NCBI GenBank assembly: GCA_028692255.1
Contig: JAQUXS010000017.1
Coordinates: 1-43,157 of the forward strand
Direction: 5' to 3'
Origin: Clostridium sp.
GTDB lineage: Bacteria; Bacillota; Clostridia; Clostridiales; Clostridiaceae
DNA: 43,157 nucleotides
Of the stretch, positions 1-9,090 are shown in pieces. The translations under genes were made by a program, and so were the position numbers. The first letter of the stretch is position 1. The number at the start of each line of letters is the position of its first letter. The notes beneath the pieces are model-generated. The model did not search any database. It was not told where the DNA came from and was given only the letters and a program-made list of their open reading frames with translations.

Positions 1-308
1 ATTTTCATATCATGAAACAATCCTACTTTGCCAACCCCTGCATTATTTATCAAAATATCAACTTTAAGTCCCATATCTAAAACTTTTTCGAAAACTTTTT
101 TTGCACTATCTATTTTTGAAAGATCCTCCCTTATTACGTAAGTCTTTATTTTATATTTAATGGTAAGTTTATTGGCAATTTCCCTTAGCTTATCTGTACT
201 TCTTGCTACTAAAATAAGGTTATATTTATGCATAGCAAATATCTTAGCCATTTCATAACCAATTCCACTGGATGCTCCTGTAATTAAAACAATTTCTCTA
301 TTATTCAT
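1..308 (-). CDS. Short-chain dehydrogenase/reductase (SDR), C-terminus outside window
   Basis: The first 102 residues of an SDR oxidoreductase are visible, and the gene runs off the left edge. The start ATG at 308-306 follows a GGGGAG ribosome site. A Rossmann nucleotide-binding motif TGASSGIG lies at residues 10-17 and the structural NNAG motif at 88-91; both are diagnostic of classical SDRs. The catalytic Ser-Tyr-Lys part is not in the window, so substrate and cofactor cannot be judged. It is transcribed divergently from the MgtC-type gene, with about 170 bp of AT-rich promoter DNA between them. Family assignment is firm; function within the family is unknown. Confidence 0.85.
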   Translation of the reverse strand, partial: MNNREIVLITGASSGIGYEMAKIFAMHKYNLILVARSTDKLREIANKLTIKYKIKTYVIREDLSKIDSAKKVFEKVLDMGLKVDILINNAGVGKVGLFHDMK

Positions 309-477
309 ATTTCTCCCCTTAATTCACTTGTATACTTTAAAATGTTCTATAATATATAATTATAACTTAATTTATTAGCCAAAGTATAATAATATTTCCA
401 TTTTCCTCTTAATCGTGCTATCATACTATTAAACTGATAATTACAAATTTTCAAGCACTAAAAGGTAGGTGCAATCT

Positions 478-1146
478 ATGCTATATTTTCATGATTTTAT
501 AAAAATAATACTGGCCTGCTTTTTAGGTGGACTAATCGGACAGCAAAGGCAGAGAAAAGGTATGTCCATTGGGCTTAGAACTCATATAGTTGTCTGTGTA
601 AGTTCTGCTCTTGTACAAATAACCTCAATAGATTATAACCTCATTAATAATTCAAATTCTGATGTTATGCGGCTAGGTGCTCAGGTTATATCTGGAATAG
701 GCTTTCTAGGAATGGCAAGTATAATAAAAGAAGGTAGATCTGTTGTTGGTCTTACTACCGCTGCTAGTATGTGGTTTATTGCTTGCGTTGGACTTGCTAT
801 TGGAAGTGGTTTATATTTTCAATCAATATTAGTAACTCTTATTATATACATAATTTTAATTGACTTATTTAAATTTGATAAAAGGATCCATAAATACAAA
901 ACAAAAGAAAGTTTTGATATCCAAATAATAATAAATAGCAAAGGTCCGAACAATAGTAACATAAAAAATGTATTAAACAAAATACAGAGCAAAAACTTAG
1001 ATATTTTAAACACTGAAATAAACAAAGAAGATGAATGCAACATAATAATATCAATGGCTATTATGCCACTAAAAACTGGAACCAATGATGAACTTATTTT
1101 AGAACTAACAGAATATGATTATGTAAGAAAAGTTAATATTGCATAA
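478..1146 (+). CDS. MgtC/SapB-family membrane protein
   Basis: This 222-residue protein has about four hydrophobic helices in its first 130 residues and a soluble, ACT-like C-terminal part. The signature of the MgtC/SapB family is present just after the first helix (GQQRQRKGMSIGLRTH). Family members act at the inner membrane in magnesium limitation, ATP and phosphate homeostasis; the role of this one is inferred only from family. I chose ATG 478 because AGG lies about 8 bases upstream; a GTG at 469 is in frame but too close to the same site. The ppk2 gene follows 19 bp later, so the two are probably one operon. Confidence 0.8.
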   Translation: MLYFHDFIKIILACFLGGLIGQQRQRKGMSIGLRTHIVVCVSSALVQITSIDYNLINNSNSDVMRLGAQVISGIGFLGMASIIKEGRSVVGLTTAASMWFIACVGLAIGSGLYFQSILVTLIIYIILIDLFKFDKRIHKYKTKESFDIQIIINSKGPNNSNIKNVLNKIQSKNLDILNTEINKEDECNIIISMAIMPLKTGTNDELILELTEYDYVRKVNIA

Positions 1147-1165
1147 AATCCGAGGAGGAATACAA

Positions 1166-1981
1166 ATGTTAAAAAAATTTATTATTAATTCAAAAAGACA
1201 ACTTGATGTAACAAATTTCGATCCTGAAGACACAGAAAATTTATCAAGAGAGGATATTTATGAAGACTATTTAAATTTACAGAAAAAATTTATAGAATTG
1301 CAAAATATATTTTGCGCATGCAAAAAATATTCAATGCTAATAGTATTACAAGGAATGGACTGCAGCGGTAAAGATGGAACTGTAAAAAAAGCTTTTACAG
1401 GAGTTGACCCAAATGGTTTTAATGTTAAAAGCTTCAAAGAACCCTCAGATGAAGAATTAAGCCATGATTATCTTTGGAGAGTTCATAAGGAGACTCCTAA
1501 GAAAGGTAATATAACAATATTTAACAGATCTTACTACGAGGATGTTTTAGTTACAAGAGTTCATGAAACCATTGATACGAAAAAAGCTTTCTCACGATTT
1601 GATGAAATAAATATGTTTGAAAAATATCTCACTGAAAATGATACTATTATACTAAAATTCTTTTTACATATATCAAAGGATTTTCAAAAAAAGAAACTTG
1701 AGAACAGACTAAAAAGACCAGAAAAACATTGGAAATTTTCTGCAGCAGATTTAAGAGAGAGAAAATATTGGGATAACTATCAAAAATGTTATAGTGATGT
1801 GCTTTCTAATTGTAGTACAGATAAAGCTCCTTGGATTATTGTTCCTGCAAATAATAGATGGTTTAGAGACTATTTAGTTTTAGACGCTATAGTAAATAAG
1901 CTTTCGAGTTTAACTCTAAATTTTCCAGAATTAGATGGAGATATTCATAAATTAATAAAAGAAGTAAAAGAAAGCCAGTAG
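1166..1981 (+). CDS. ppk2: PPK2-family polyphosphate kinase
   Basis: This 271-residue cytosolic enzyme is predicted to move phosphate between polyphosphate and nucleotides (AMP, ADP or GDP). A Walker-A-like loop GMDCSGKDGT lies at residues 63-72. The family hallmark NRSYYEDVLVTRVH lies at 120-133 and a KRPEKHWKFS lid segment follows. The start is ATG 1166, preceded by a strong GGAGG at 1154-1158; an upstream in-frame ATG at 1139 overlaps the end of the preceding gene and has no such site. Length fits single-domain PPK2. Whether it prefers AMP or ADP cannot be read from the sequence. Its coupling to an MgtC-type gene suggests a joint role in phosphate or ATP balance (inference). Confidence 0.88.
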   Translation: MLKKFIINSKRQLDVTNFDPEDTENLSREDIYEDYLNLQKKFIELQNIFCACKKYSMLIVLQGMDCSGKDGTVKKAFTGVDPNGFNVKSFKEPSDEELSHDYLWRVHKETPKKGNITIFNRSYYEDVLVTRVHETIDTKKAFSRFDEINMFEKYLTENDTIILKFFLHISKDFQKKKLENRLKRPEKHWKFSAADLRERKYWDNYQKCYSDVLSNCSTDKAPWIIVPANNRWFRDYLVLDAIVNKLSSLTLNFPELDGDIHKLIKEVKESQ

Positions 1982-2002
1982 TGATGTTTAATAATAGATA
2001 AG

Positions 2003-2075
2003 AAGTAAAAAAATAAGTAAGAGTGGAGAAGTAAAAGGTAAGTTAAAACAAATTACCCTTTACTTCTCCACTCTT
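2003..2075 (-). terminator. Rho-independent terminator of the flagellin gene
   Basis: A 22-bp inverted repeat (2019-2040 with 2054-2075) lies between the convergent ppk2 and flagellin genes. The only imperfect position is an A.C mismatch on the plus strand, which becomes a G.U wobble in minus-strand RNA. The T-rich tract also lies on the minus-strand side (2003-2018). Both facts point to the flagellin transcript as the main user. Confidence 0.8.
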
Positions 2076-2149
2076 CTTGTGCTTTTAACTTATAATTTGG
2101 ATAAAAAGCACTGACATATCAATTTTATTGCCACAACCCATTTTTGTAA

Positions 2150-2986
2150 TTAAAGAGACTGTAAAAGCTTTAAAACTTGATTTGGTTCTTGATTTGCCTG
2201 AGCAAGCATGGCTTGAGTCACCTGTTGTAATATATTATACTTAGAGTAATTCATCATTTCTTTTGCCATGTCAGCATCTGTTATATGTGATTCTGCATCT
2301 GTTAAATTTTGTTCTTCAGTATTCAAATTATCCATTGTATAATTTAGTGCATTTTCAGATGCACCTATAATAGATCTTGAAGATGATACAGAATCTATTG
2401 CTTTTTGAATAGTTGATATTGCTGCACGAGCATGATCTGGAGTATCAACACTAATTCCAGTACCGTCAGCTATACTACCAAGATAATTACCTATGTTATA
2501 GGAATTTAAATTTATCCCCATTGAATCATAGCTATTAGCAGTTGAGCCAACTTGCAAATTTAAATTTCCCGAAGAATTTAGCAAATTTTTTCCATTAAAA
2601 TTTGTTGATTTTGATATCTGATCAATTGCCTTACCAAGTTCGTCTAATTCATCTTTAATGGCAGTTCTGTCTGTAGTAGTATTAGTTCCATTTGCAGCCT
2701 GAACTGCTAGTTCATTCATTCTTTGAAGTATTGATTGTGTTTCACTTAATCCGCCTTCTGCTGTTTGAAGAGCATCTATACCATATTGTGCATTTTGTGC
2801 TCCAATATTTAAGCTGTTAATTTGAGCCTGCATCCTCTGTGATATAATAAGACCAGCTGGGTCATCAGCAGCAGAATTTATTCTTTTACCTGAACTTAAA
2901 CGCAACATTGCATTATTCATCTTACCTTGATTTATATTCAAAAAATGAAGTGCTGTCATTGCATTTAAATTATGACCAATTATCAT
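2150..2986 (-). CDS. fliC: Flagellin
   Basis: This 278-residue filament protein has the conserved N-terminal D0/D1 helices (MIIGHNLNAMTALHFLN, then LRLSSGKRINSAADDPAGL) and the matching C-terminal helix (NILQQVTQAMLAQANQ ending QSL). There is almost no variable D2/D3 region, so it is a minimal, core-only flagellin as in many clostridia. Export would be through the flagellar type III apparatus; no signal peptide is present or expected. The start ATG at 2986 follows GGGGG. It stands alone: no chaperone, cap or other flagellar gene is adjacent. A strong terminator lies downstream and a possible sigma-D promoter upstream. Confidence 0.95.
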   Translation of the reverse strand: MIIGHNLNAMTALHFLNINQGKMNNAMLRLSSGKRINSAADDPAGLIISQRMQAQINSLNIGAQNAQYGIDALQTAEGGLSETQSILQRMNELAVQAANGTNTTTDRTAIKDELDELGKAIDQISKSTNFNGKNLLNSSGNLNLQVGSTANSYDSMGINLNSYNIGNYLGSIADGTGISVDTPDHARAAISTIQKAIDSVSSSRSIIGASENALNYTMDNLNTEEQNLTDAESHITDADMAKEMMNYSKYNILQQVTQAMLAQANQEPNQVLKLLQSL

Positions 2987-3030
2987 AAAAATTCCCCCTT
3001 GAATTGATAATTAGTTTTACACTTATTTAA

Positions 3031-3059
3031 TATTTTCGTACTAATTGTAAAAAACTTTA
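3031..3059 (-). promoter_or_regulatory. Possible sigma-D (SigD/FliA-type) promoter of flagellin
   Basis: Reading the minus strand, TAAA (3059-3056) is followed after 15 bases by TACGAAAA. This partly matches the motility sigma consensus TAAA-N15-GCCGATAT. Placement just upstream of flagellin fits. The match is weak in the -10 half, and the -35 half overlaps the stop of the acetyltransferase gene. Confidence 0.35.
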
Positions 3060-3578
3060 CTCTTTGAATGCTGCCATTAATATTTCATCATAATATTTCC
3101 CATCTTTAAAAATCTCATCTTTTAATACCCCTTCTACCTTAAATCCACATTTTTCATAGCATTTTTTAGCTCTTTCATTAAATGAGAACACACATAACTT
3201 TATTTTTCTAATATTCATATTTTCAAATATAAATTTCATAAGTACTTTCATAGCATCAGTTCCATAGCCGTTTCCCCAATAGTCCTTATCTGCTATCATT
3301 ATTCCTACTTCTGCCGTTCGAGAAAGCCAATTCACTTTTCTAACACTGCATCCGCCTATATATTTATTAGTTTTTACTGCCTCTATTGCAAAATCATATT
3401 CACCATCTGAATTTTGTTTGTGTGATTTTACCCACTTTTCTTCTTCCCATTCAGTTTGAGGGAAAGGTATATTGGTAACTAAAAATTTCTTAAGTTCTGC
3501 ATCATTAATAAGCTTACATATTCTTTCTATGTCATCTTCCCTATATGCCCTTAAGCACACTTTTTCTCCATAATACAT
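3057..3578 (-). CDS. GNAT acetyltransferase, RimJ/RimL type
   Basis: This 173-residue protein fits the RimJ/RimL-like acetyltransferase_3 group. It opens with a short strand and RAYREDDIERICKLIND, has a central GGCSVRKVNW strand, and carries the acetyl-CoA loop YWGNGYGTDAMKVLM at about residues 97-111. It ends with NERAKKCYEKCGFKVEG, the usual last helix and strand. Family members acetylate ribosomal protein N-termini, small amines or antibiotics; the substrate here is unknown. The start ATG at 3578 follows AAGGGGG. Its stop lies only about 70 bp upstream of the flagellin start on the same strand, so read-through into flagellin is possible. Confidence 0.85.
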   Translation of the reverse strand: MYYGEKVCLRAYREDDIERICKLINDAELKKFLVTNIPFPQTEWEEEKWVKSHKQNSDGEYDFAIEAVKTNKYIGGCSVRKVNWLSRTAEVGIMIADKDYWGNGYGTDAMKVLMKFIFENMNIRKIKLCVFSFNERAKKCYEKCGFKVEGVLKDEIFKDGKYYDEILMAAFKE

Positions 3579-3680
3579 TTATTGACCCCCTTAATAAAAA
3601 ACCAATTTTTACTATTATATACTTAAAATAGTTTAAAATCAACAATATCTACTTTGCATTGATCCATATTTAGAGGCATT

Positions 3681-4403
3681 TTACTTTGAATTTATTTTTT
3701 CTTTTAAATATCTTTCTAATTCCTTACATTTACCTTCATCCATAGCTTTTACATCTTTTAATCTATAGTCTATGCCCATCTTCTCATATTTACTTACACC
3801 TAGAGTATGATATGGAAGAAGTTCCACCTTCTCGACATTTTTTATGTTTTTTATTATCTCAGCCATTTTATCCATATGCTCATAGGAATCCGTTATTTGA
3901 GGCACAACTACATGTCTTATCCACAATTTAGTATTCATCTTCTCACAAGCCTTTAAAAATTCATCAAATCCTCTTTTGCTCTTCCCTGTAATTGCTTTAT
4001 ATGAATTATCATCTTCATTTTTTATATCTAATATAACAAGATCTGTGTATTTTAATATTTCCTCATAATCTCCTAACCCATATCCTGCTGTGTCTAATGC
4101 AGTGCGAATACCATTTTCCTTACATAATTTTAACATTTCTCTAAGAAATTCAGGCTGTAGTAGAGATTCTCCTCCTGAAAAAGTAACCCCTCCATTAGAC
4201 CTTTCATAATATGGTTTAAATCTAATTAATTTTTCTAAAAGTTTATGAGGCTCATACATCTGACCACCTTTACTATCCCATGTATCAGGATTATGGCAGT
4301 AAGCACACCTTAAACTGCAGCCTTTTAAAAACACCACAGTTCTAATTCCCGGGCCATCAACAAGCCCCATACTTTCTATTGAATGTATATTTCCTTTAAC
4401 CAT
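3681..4403 (-). CDS. pflA: Pyruvate formate-lyase activating enzyme
   Basis: This 240-residue radical SAM enzyme would install the glycyl radical on PflB. The cluster-binding motif C-x3-C-x2-C is at C29, C33 and C36 (GCSLRCAYCHNPDTW), preceded by the typical VDGPGIRTVVFLKG. A TFSGGESLLQPEF segment supplies the SAM-contacting GGE motif. Length is that of the family, with no extra ferredoxin domain, as expected for a true PFL activase rather than a glycerol-dehydratase activase. It follows pflB on the same strand, with a hairpin in the intercistronic gap that probably lowers its expression relative to pflB. Confidence 0.95.
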   Translation of the reverse strand: MVKGNIHSIESMGLVDGPGIRTVVFLKGCSLRCAYCHNPDTWDSKGGQMYEPHKLLEKLIRFKPYYERSNGGVTFSGGESLLQPEFLREMLKLCKENGIRTALDTAGYGLGDYEEILKYTDLVILDIKNEDDNSYKAITGKSKRGFDEFLKACEKMNTKLWIRHVVVPQITDSYEHMDKMAEIIKNIKNVEKVELLPYHTLGVSKYEKMGIDYRLKDVKAMDEGKCKELERYLKEKINSK

Positions 4404-4420
4404 TAAATCATCTCCATTTA

Positions 4421-4450
4421 TAAAAAGCAGGCATAAAAGCCTGCTTTTTA
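4421..4450 (-). terminator. Intercistronic hairpin between pflB and pflA
   Basis: Perfect 12-bp arms (4421-4432 and 4439-4450) with a 6-base loop abut the pflB stop codon. In minus-strand RNA the stem ends in a U run. pflA follows without an obvious promoter of its own, so this probably acts as a leaky terminator or 3' stabiliser. Confidence 0.75.
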
Positions 4451-6679
4451 TTATAATCTTTCATGAAAAGTTCTACTTACTACTTCTTCTTGTTGCTCTC
4501 TTGAAAGTCTAACAAAGTTAACTGCATAACCAGATATCCTTATTGTAAGTGTTGGATATTTTTCAGGGTGATCCATAGCATCAATAAGTGTTTCTCTGTT
4601 AAGTACATTTACATTTAAGTGATGTGCTCCCTGTGAAAAATAGCCATCCATTATTGATACAAGATTATCTACTCTAGCACTGTTATCAATTCCTAGTGCC
4701 TTTGGTACTATAGAAAATGTATTTGAAACTCCATCTTCACAGAACTTGTATGGAACCTTTGCTACTGAATTAAGTGATGCTAGAGCACCTGCTTCATCTC
4801 TTCCATGCATAGGGTTTGCTCCTGGTGCTAAAGGCTGACCTGCAACTCTTCCATCTGGAGTAGTTCCTGTTTTTTTACCATACATTACATTTGATGTAAT
4901 AGTAAGTATTGAAAGAGTGTGCTTAGCTCCTCTATATGTTGGATGCTTTTTAAGTTCATCTAAAAATCTATGAACAAGTTTTACGGCTATGCTGTCTGCC
5001 CTATCATCATCGTTTCCGTACTTTGGGAATTCTCCTGTAGTATCAAAATCAACTGCTATGCCATCTTTTCTTATAGGTTTTACATTTGCGTATTTTATTG
5101 CACTAAGTGAGTCTATTGCTACTGAAAATCCTGCAATTCCAAATGCCATAAGCCTTCCTACATTTGTATCATGTAGTGCCATTTGTGAAGCTTCATAAGC
5201 ATATTTATCATGCATAAAATGAATTATATTCATAGTATTAACATAAAGTCCTGCCATATATTCAAGTACTTTGAAATAATTTTCTTTAACTGTTTCATAA
5301 TTAAGTACTTCATCTGTAATAGGCTTTATGTTAGGTACAACGAGCGTACCTTTCTTCTCATCTATTCCACCATTAATAGCAAGTAAAAGACATTTTGCAA
5401 GGTTGCATCTTGCTCCAAAGAACTGCATCTGTTTTCCAACCTTCATTGCAGATACACAGCATGCAATTGCATAGTCATCTCCATAAATAGGTCTCATAAT
5501 ATCATCATTTTCATACTGTATAGAATCAGTTAAAATTGACATTTTAGAACAATACTTTTTAAATTTCTCAGGTAAATTATCTGACCAAAGTACTGTCATG
5601 TTAGGTTCAGGTGCTGTTCCAAGATTAGTAAGGGTATGAAGATATCTAAAAGAATTTTTCGTTACGAGAGTTCTTTTATCCTCACCTATTCCACCAATAG
5701 ATTCAGTAACCCATGTTGGATCTCCTGCAAATAGTTCATTGTATTCTGGAGTCCTAAGGTGTCTTACCATTCTTAGCTTTATAATAAGCTGATCTATAAT
5801 TTCCTGAGCACCTTTTTCATCTAATATTCCATTTTTTAAATCCCTTTCTAAATATATATCAAGGAATGTACTTGTCCTTCCAAGTGACATTGCTGCACCA
5901 TTATTTTCTTTGACTCCTGCAAGATACCCAAAATATAAGAACTGAGCTGCTTCTTTAGAATTTTTTGCAGGGTTTGATATGTCAACGCCATAAGAAAGAG
6001 CCATATTTTTGATTTTTGTAAGTGCTCTTATCTGCTCTGTTACTTCTTCTCTAAGTCTTATAAGTTCATCCAGCATGTCACCTTTTAATGTTTTTAAATC
6101 CTTCTTTTTTTCTTCAATTAAGAAGTCAATTCCATAAAGGGCAACTCTTCTGTAGTCTCCTATTATTCTTCCTCTTCCATAAGCATCTGGAAGTCCTGTT
6201 AATATACCTGCATGTCTTGCAACTTTAGTTTCCTCAGGGTAAGCATCAAAAACACCTTGGTTATGTGTTTTTCTATACTTTGTAAATATTTCATGCATTT
6301 TGTCACCTATTTTATATCCATATGAATCCAATGCCTGCTCTGCCATTCTTACTCCACCAAAAGGATTTGTTATTCTTTTAAGTGGTGCATCAGTTTGGAA
6401 TCCAACAATAACTTCATTTTCTTTATCTAAATAACCTGGCTTATAACTATCAATTCCAGATATAGTTTCAGTGTCAACATCAAGTATACCTTTTTTTAAT
6501 TCTTCCAAAATAAGTTTTTGTGCCTTATCCCAAACTTTTTTCGTCTTTTCAGTAGTTCCCTCTAAAAAATCGTCGCCGCCAGTATATGCTGTATAATTTT
6601 TCTGAATAAAATCCCTTACATCAATATTTTCAGTCCAACTTCCACCTTTAAAACCATCCCATTCTTTATACAAGAACAT
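4451..6679 (-). CDS. pflB: Pyruvate formate-lyase (formate acetyltransferase)
   Basis: This 742-residue glycyl radical enzyme converts pyruvate and CoA to acetyl-CoA and formate. The active-site pair Cys407-Cys408 lies in [12 protein letters not shown]. The radical glycine is Gly717 in RISGYAVNF near the C-terminus. Length matches PFL rather than the longer diol or choline lyases, and the adjacent activase agrees. The start ATG at 6679 follows GAGGAG with short spacing. In clostridia PFL supplies formate for one-carbon biosynthesis as well as mixed-acid fermentation. A possible -10 element (TATAAT at 6737-6732, minus strand) lies about 55 bp upstream; I could not pair it with a good -35. Confidence 0.97.
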   Translation of the reverse strand: MFLYKEWDGFKGGSWTENIDVRDFIQKNYTAYTGGDDFLEGTTEKTKKVWDKAQKLILEELKKGILDVDTETISGIDSYKPGYLDKENEVIVGFQTDAPLKRITNPFGGVRMAEQALDSYGYKIGDKMHEIFTKYRKTHNQGVFDAYPEETKVARHAGILTGLPDAYGRGRIIGDYRRVALYGIDFLIEEKKKDLKTLKGDMLDELIRLREEVTEQIRALTKIKNMALSYGVDISNPAKNSKEAAQFLYFGYLAGVKENNGAAMSLGRTSTFLDIYLERDLKNGILDEKGAQEIIDQLIIKLRMVRHLRTPEYNELFAGDPTWVTESIGGIGEDKRTLVTKNSFRYLHTLTNLGTAPEPNMTVLWSDNLPEKFKKYCSKMSILTDSIQYENDDIMRPIYGDDYAIACCVSAMKVGKQMQFFGARCNLAKCLLLAINGGIDEKKGTLVVPNIKPITDEVLNYETVKENYFKVLEYMAGLYVNTMNIIHFMHDKYAYEASQMALHDTNVGRLMAFGIAGFSVAIDSLSAIKYANVKPIRKDGIAVDFDTTGEFPKYGNDDDRADSIAVKLVHRFLDELKKHPTYRGAKHTLSILTITSNVMYGKKTGTTPDGRVAGQPLAPGANPMHGRDEAGALASLNSVAKVPYKFCEDGVSNTFSIVPKALGIDNSARVDNLVSIMDGYFSQGAHHLNVNVLNRETLIDAMDHPEKYPTLTIRISGYAVNFVRLSREQQEEVVSRTFHERL

Positions 6680-7014
6680 CAGCTCCTCACTTTTTACGAA
6701 TATTATTTGATTTTTTCTCTTTATAGTTCATATTATATCACATAATTAAATTGATTTTGCTATATTTGTTCGTTTTATGAAATTGATTTATTATTCTCTT
6801 ATATTTTATTATAGTTTAAAAAATATACTAAATTTTTTAAAAATTTTAAATTATATGCGAAAATAATTCTTTAAATTTAACTAGTGTTTTTTTATTATAT
6901 CAGTATTTATTATTATAGCAATATCTTTATCAAAAAATTCACATATTTGACTCTAAAATTCATGTACTTTACAATGATATAAAATATAACTTTTAGTAAA
7001 GGAGCACTATTATA
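6680..7014. other. Divergent intergenic region, pflB / hydrolase
   Basis: These 335 bp of very AT-rich DNA separate two divergent genes. I see a possible pflB -10 at 6732-6737 and the hydrolase ribosome site AAAGGAG near 7000, but no convincing -35 boxes, riboswitch or protein-coding remnant. Confidence 0.5.
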
Positions 7015-7830
7015 ATGGAAAATTACTTTAACACTTTTGATAATATAAAATTGTTTTACATTAAGGACATTCCCAGTAATCCAAAAGGCATTGTCCTTAT
7101 TATTCACGGAATTGCTGAACACTCAAAAAGATATGATTATGTTAAGAATAAATTTTTAGCAGAAAATTATGGGGTTTACAGATTTGATCTTAGAGGACAT
7201 GGAAAATCAGAAGGGAAAAGAGGTTACGTACATTCTTTTAAAGATTTTATAAAAGATGTTGATGCTATAGTTAATTTAATTAAATCAGAGCATGAAAATT
7301 TACCACTATATATTTTAGGCCACAGCATGGGTGGCTTTATTACAGCATGTTATGGAATTGCTCATGGAGACAAAATTGATGGAGAAATTTTATCAGGAGC
7401 TGCTACTGGCAAAGTTAAACTCTCTTTAAAGTTAAAATCCATACGATTTCCACATATTTTACAAGGAAGAGTACCTAATAATCTATATAATTTTATAAGT
7501 AGAAATCCAAAAGTAATAGAAAATTACAAAAAAGATAAATTAGTCTTAAAATTTACAACTGCTAGATTAAATCTTCAAATTGCAAATGCAGGGGTAAAAT
7601 GGATTAAAAATAATATAAAAAAATATAAGTTGCCATGTCTTATTTTGCATGGGCAAGATGACCATATAATTCCATCAAGCTGTTCAACTGATTTTTATAA
7701 TAATATTGGTTCCATTGATAAAGAAATTAAAATTTATAAAAATCTATACCATGAAATATTAAATGAAGATTACAAAGATTACATTTTAGGGGATATATTC
7801 AGTTGGTTAAATAAAAGAATGATCAATTGA
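7015..7830 (+). CDS. Alpha/beta hydrolase, monoacylglycerol-lipase-like
   Basis: This 271-residue serine hydrolase belongs to the Hydrolase_4 / lysophospholipase group. The nucleophile elbow GHSMGG places Ser104. The other triad residues are probably Asp215 or Asp216 in LHGQDDHIIP and His246 in LYHEILNED. The oxyanion segment is IIHGIAEHSKRY at about 29-40. There is no signal peptide, so it is probably cytosolic, acting on acylglycerols, lysophospholipids or similar esters; the substrate is unknown. The start ATG follows AAAGGAG. The last codons lie inside a palindrome shared with the convergent folE gene, and the two stop codons abut without any gap. Confidence 0.85.
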   Translation: MENYFNTFDNIKLFYIKDIPSNPKGIVLIIHGIAEHSKRYDYVKNKFLAENYGVYRFDLRGHGKSEGKRGYVHSFKDFIKDVDAIVNLIKSEHENLPLYILGHSMGGFITACYGIAHGDKIDGEILSGAATGKVKLSLKLKSIRFPHILQGRVPNNLYNFISRNPKVIENYKKDKLVLKFTTARLNLQIANAGVKWIKNNIKKYKLPCLILHGQDDHIIPSSCSTDFYNNIGSIDKEIKIYKNLYHEILNEDYKDYILGDIFSWLNKRMIN

Positions 7831-7839
7831 TCATTCTTT
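7814..7839. terminator. Palindromic bidirectional terminator overlapping both stop codons
   Basis: A perfect 26-bp palindrome contains the last codons and stops of two convergent genes (TGA at 7828-7830 on plus; TGA at 7833-7831 on minus). It can fold as a stem of about 11 bp in either transcript. The U tracts on both sides are weak, so termination strength is uncertain. Confidence 0.6.
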
Positions 7840-8421
7840 ATATAATGTCATAAGCTTATTCATCATTGAATCATTAGCTAAAAATTTGCCCTTAAGTGTC
7901 ATAGTTCTAGTTTTAGTTCCAGGTTTTTTTATTCCCCTTGAAGTCATGCAACTATGTTCCCCTTCTATTATAACTGCTATGTCCTTTGAATCAGTTATTT
8001 TTTCTATTATTTCTGCTATATCTTTTCCTATTCTTTCTTGAAGCTGAAGTCGTCTTGAAACCATATCTGCAACTCTTGCAATTTTACTAAGGCCTATAAC
8101 TTTTTTGTTAGGTATATATGCAACTGCAACTTTCATATTGTACATTAAACTCATATGATGCTCACAGTAACTGAATATATCTATATCTTTAACCAAAACT
8201 AAATTTCCACATTCATCACTTTCATCTAAATCTTCGTCAAATGTTTTGTTAAACATATCTGCTATTTCATCATTTGTATATTCCATTCCTTTAAATACTT
8301 CTTTATACATCTTGGCAACTCTTTTAGGTGTATCTTTAAGACCCTCACGTTCTGGATTGTCTCCAAGTGCCTTAAGAATACCCTTTATGTGATATTCAAT
8401 TGCCTTTGTATCTATTGCCAT
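7831..8421 (-). CDS. folE: GTP cyclohydrolase I (type IA)
   Basis: This 196-residue enzyme converts GTP to 7,8-dihydroneopterin triphosphate, the first step toward both folate and queuosine. Key motifs are [10 protein letters not shown] (zinc ligands), the [14 protein letters not shown] helix, and [10 protein letters not shown] with the second zinc cysteine. The start is ATG 8421, which follows AGAGGTG inside the end of queE; an in-frame GTG at 8430 overlaps that site. The gene begins 1 bp after the queE stop. Its place behind queD and queE argues that it is dedicated at least partly to preQ0 synthesis, although it could also feed folate. Confidence 0.95.
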   Translation of the reverse strand: MAIDTKAIEYHIKGILKALGDNPEREGLKDTPKRVAKMYKEVFKGMEYTNDEIADMFNKTFDEDLDESDECGNLVLVKDIDIFSYCEHHMSLMYNMKVAVAYIPNKKVIGLSKIARVADMVSRRLQLQERIGKDIAEIIEKITDSKDIAVIIEGEHSCMTSRGIKKPGTKTRTMTLKGKFLANDSMMNKLMTLYKE

Positions 8422-8422
8422 T

Positions 8423-9088
8423 TTAAACACCTCTTTTGTTTGGATCCCATATTATCTTGTGAATTTGTATTTGAAGGGTTACATCATTTAGTAAATTTTT
8501 TTTCATAAATTCTGCAATGTCACAAGGAGCAATTTTCCCAAAAACAGGGCTTAAATACACATTGCTTTTTTCAATTAAATTATATTTTTCCATAAGCTCT
8601 TTAGCTCTGTTAAGATCTGCTATTGAACTTGCCACAAATTTTATTACATCTTTTTTAGAAAGATATTTAAAATTTGAAGCAAGCATAGATTGTTCTTCCC
8701 CACTTTGTGGCAATTTATAATCCATATTAAAACATGGTGGATTCTTATGAATAATAAATTTACTAAGGTCAATACTTCCATTAGTTTCTATTTCCACTGA
8801 TATGCTATTATTATCTGATAACACCTTTAAAAGATCTATAATCCCAGCTTGAAGTAGTGGTTCCCCTCCTGTTAAAGTAACATTTTTTACTCCTGTACTT
8901 TTTATGTATTCATATATTTCATTTTCACTCATAATTTCATATTTAACTTCATCTTCATTTGCCCACATTGTATCACAATAAACACATTTTAAATTACAGC
9001 CTGCAAACCTTATAAATACTGATAATTTACCTGAAAGTCGTCCCTCTCCATTTACACTTATAAACTTTTCAACTACTTTAAAATTCAA
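8423..9088 (-). CDS. queE: 7-carboxy-7-deazaguanine synthase
   Basis: This 221-residue radical SAM enzyme of the queuosine/preQ0 pathway turns 6-carboxytetrahydropterin into 7-carboxy-7-deazaguanine. The cluster motif C31-x3-C35-x2-C38 ([12 protein letters not shown]) follows the family N-terminus [18 protein letters not shown] supplies the SAM-binding GGEP. I chose TTG 9088 as start: AGAGGAAG lies 6 bases upstream and the family N-terminus begins here; a GTG at 9094 is the alternative. It starts 2 bp after the queD stop and ends 1 bp before folE, so translational coupling is likely. Confidence 0.93.
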   Translation of the reverse strand: MNFKVVEKFISVNGEGRLSGKLSVFIRFAGCNLKCVYCDTMWANEDEVKYEIMSENEIYEYIKSTGVKNVTLTGGEPLLQAGIIDLLKVLSDNNSISVEIETNGSIDLSKFIIHKNPPCFNMDYKLPQSGEEQSMLASNFKYLSKKDVIKFVASSIADLNRAKELMEKYNLIEKSNVYLSPVFGKIAPCDIAEFMKKNLLNDVTLQIQIHKIIWDPNKRGV

Positions 9089-9090
9089 AA

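Noticed and set aside
2078..2111. Second hairpin downstream of flagellin (GTGCTTTT/AAAAGCAC)
   Set aside because: The 8-bp stem has a 17-base AT-rich loop and no following T run on either strand. The stronger hairpin at 2019-2075 already explains termination.
2987..3060. Flagellin promoter as target of the candidate guide RNA
   Set aside because: TldR proteins are known to repress flagellin, so I compared the flagellin promoter with 17525-17821. The best match (AAAGTTTTT then ACGATTG versus ACAATTA) needs a gap and mismatches in low-complexity sequence, so it is not evidence.
4989..5198. Plus-strand open frame inside pflB
   Set aside because: It is an antisense shadow of the well-conserved pflB coding sequence, with no ribosome site.
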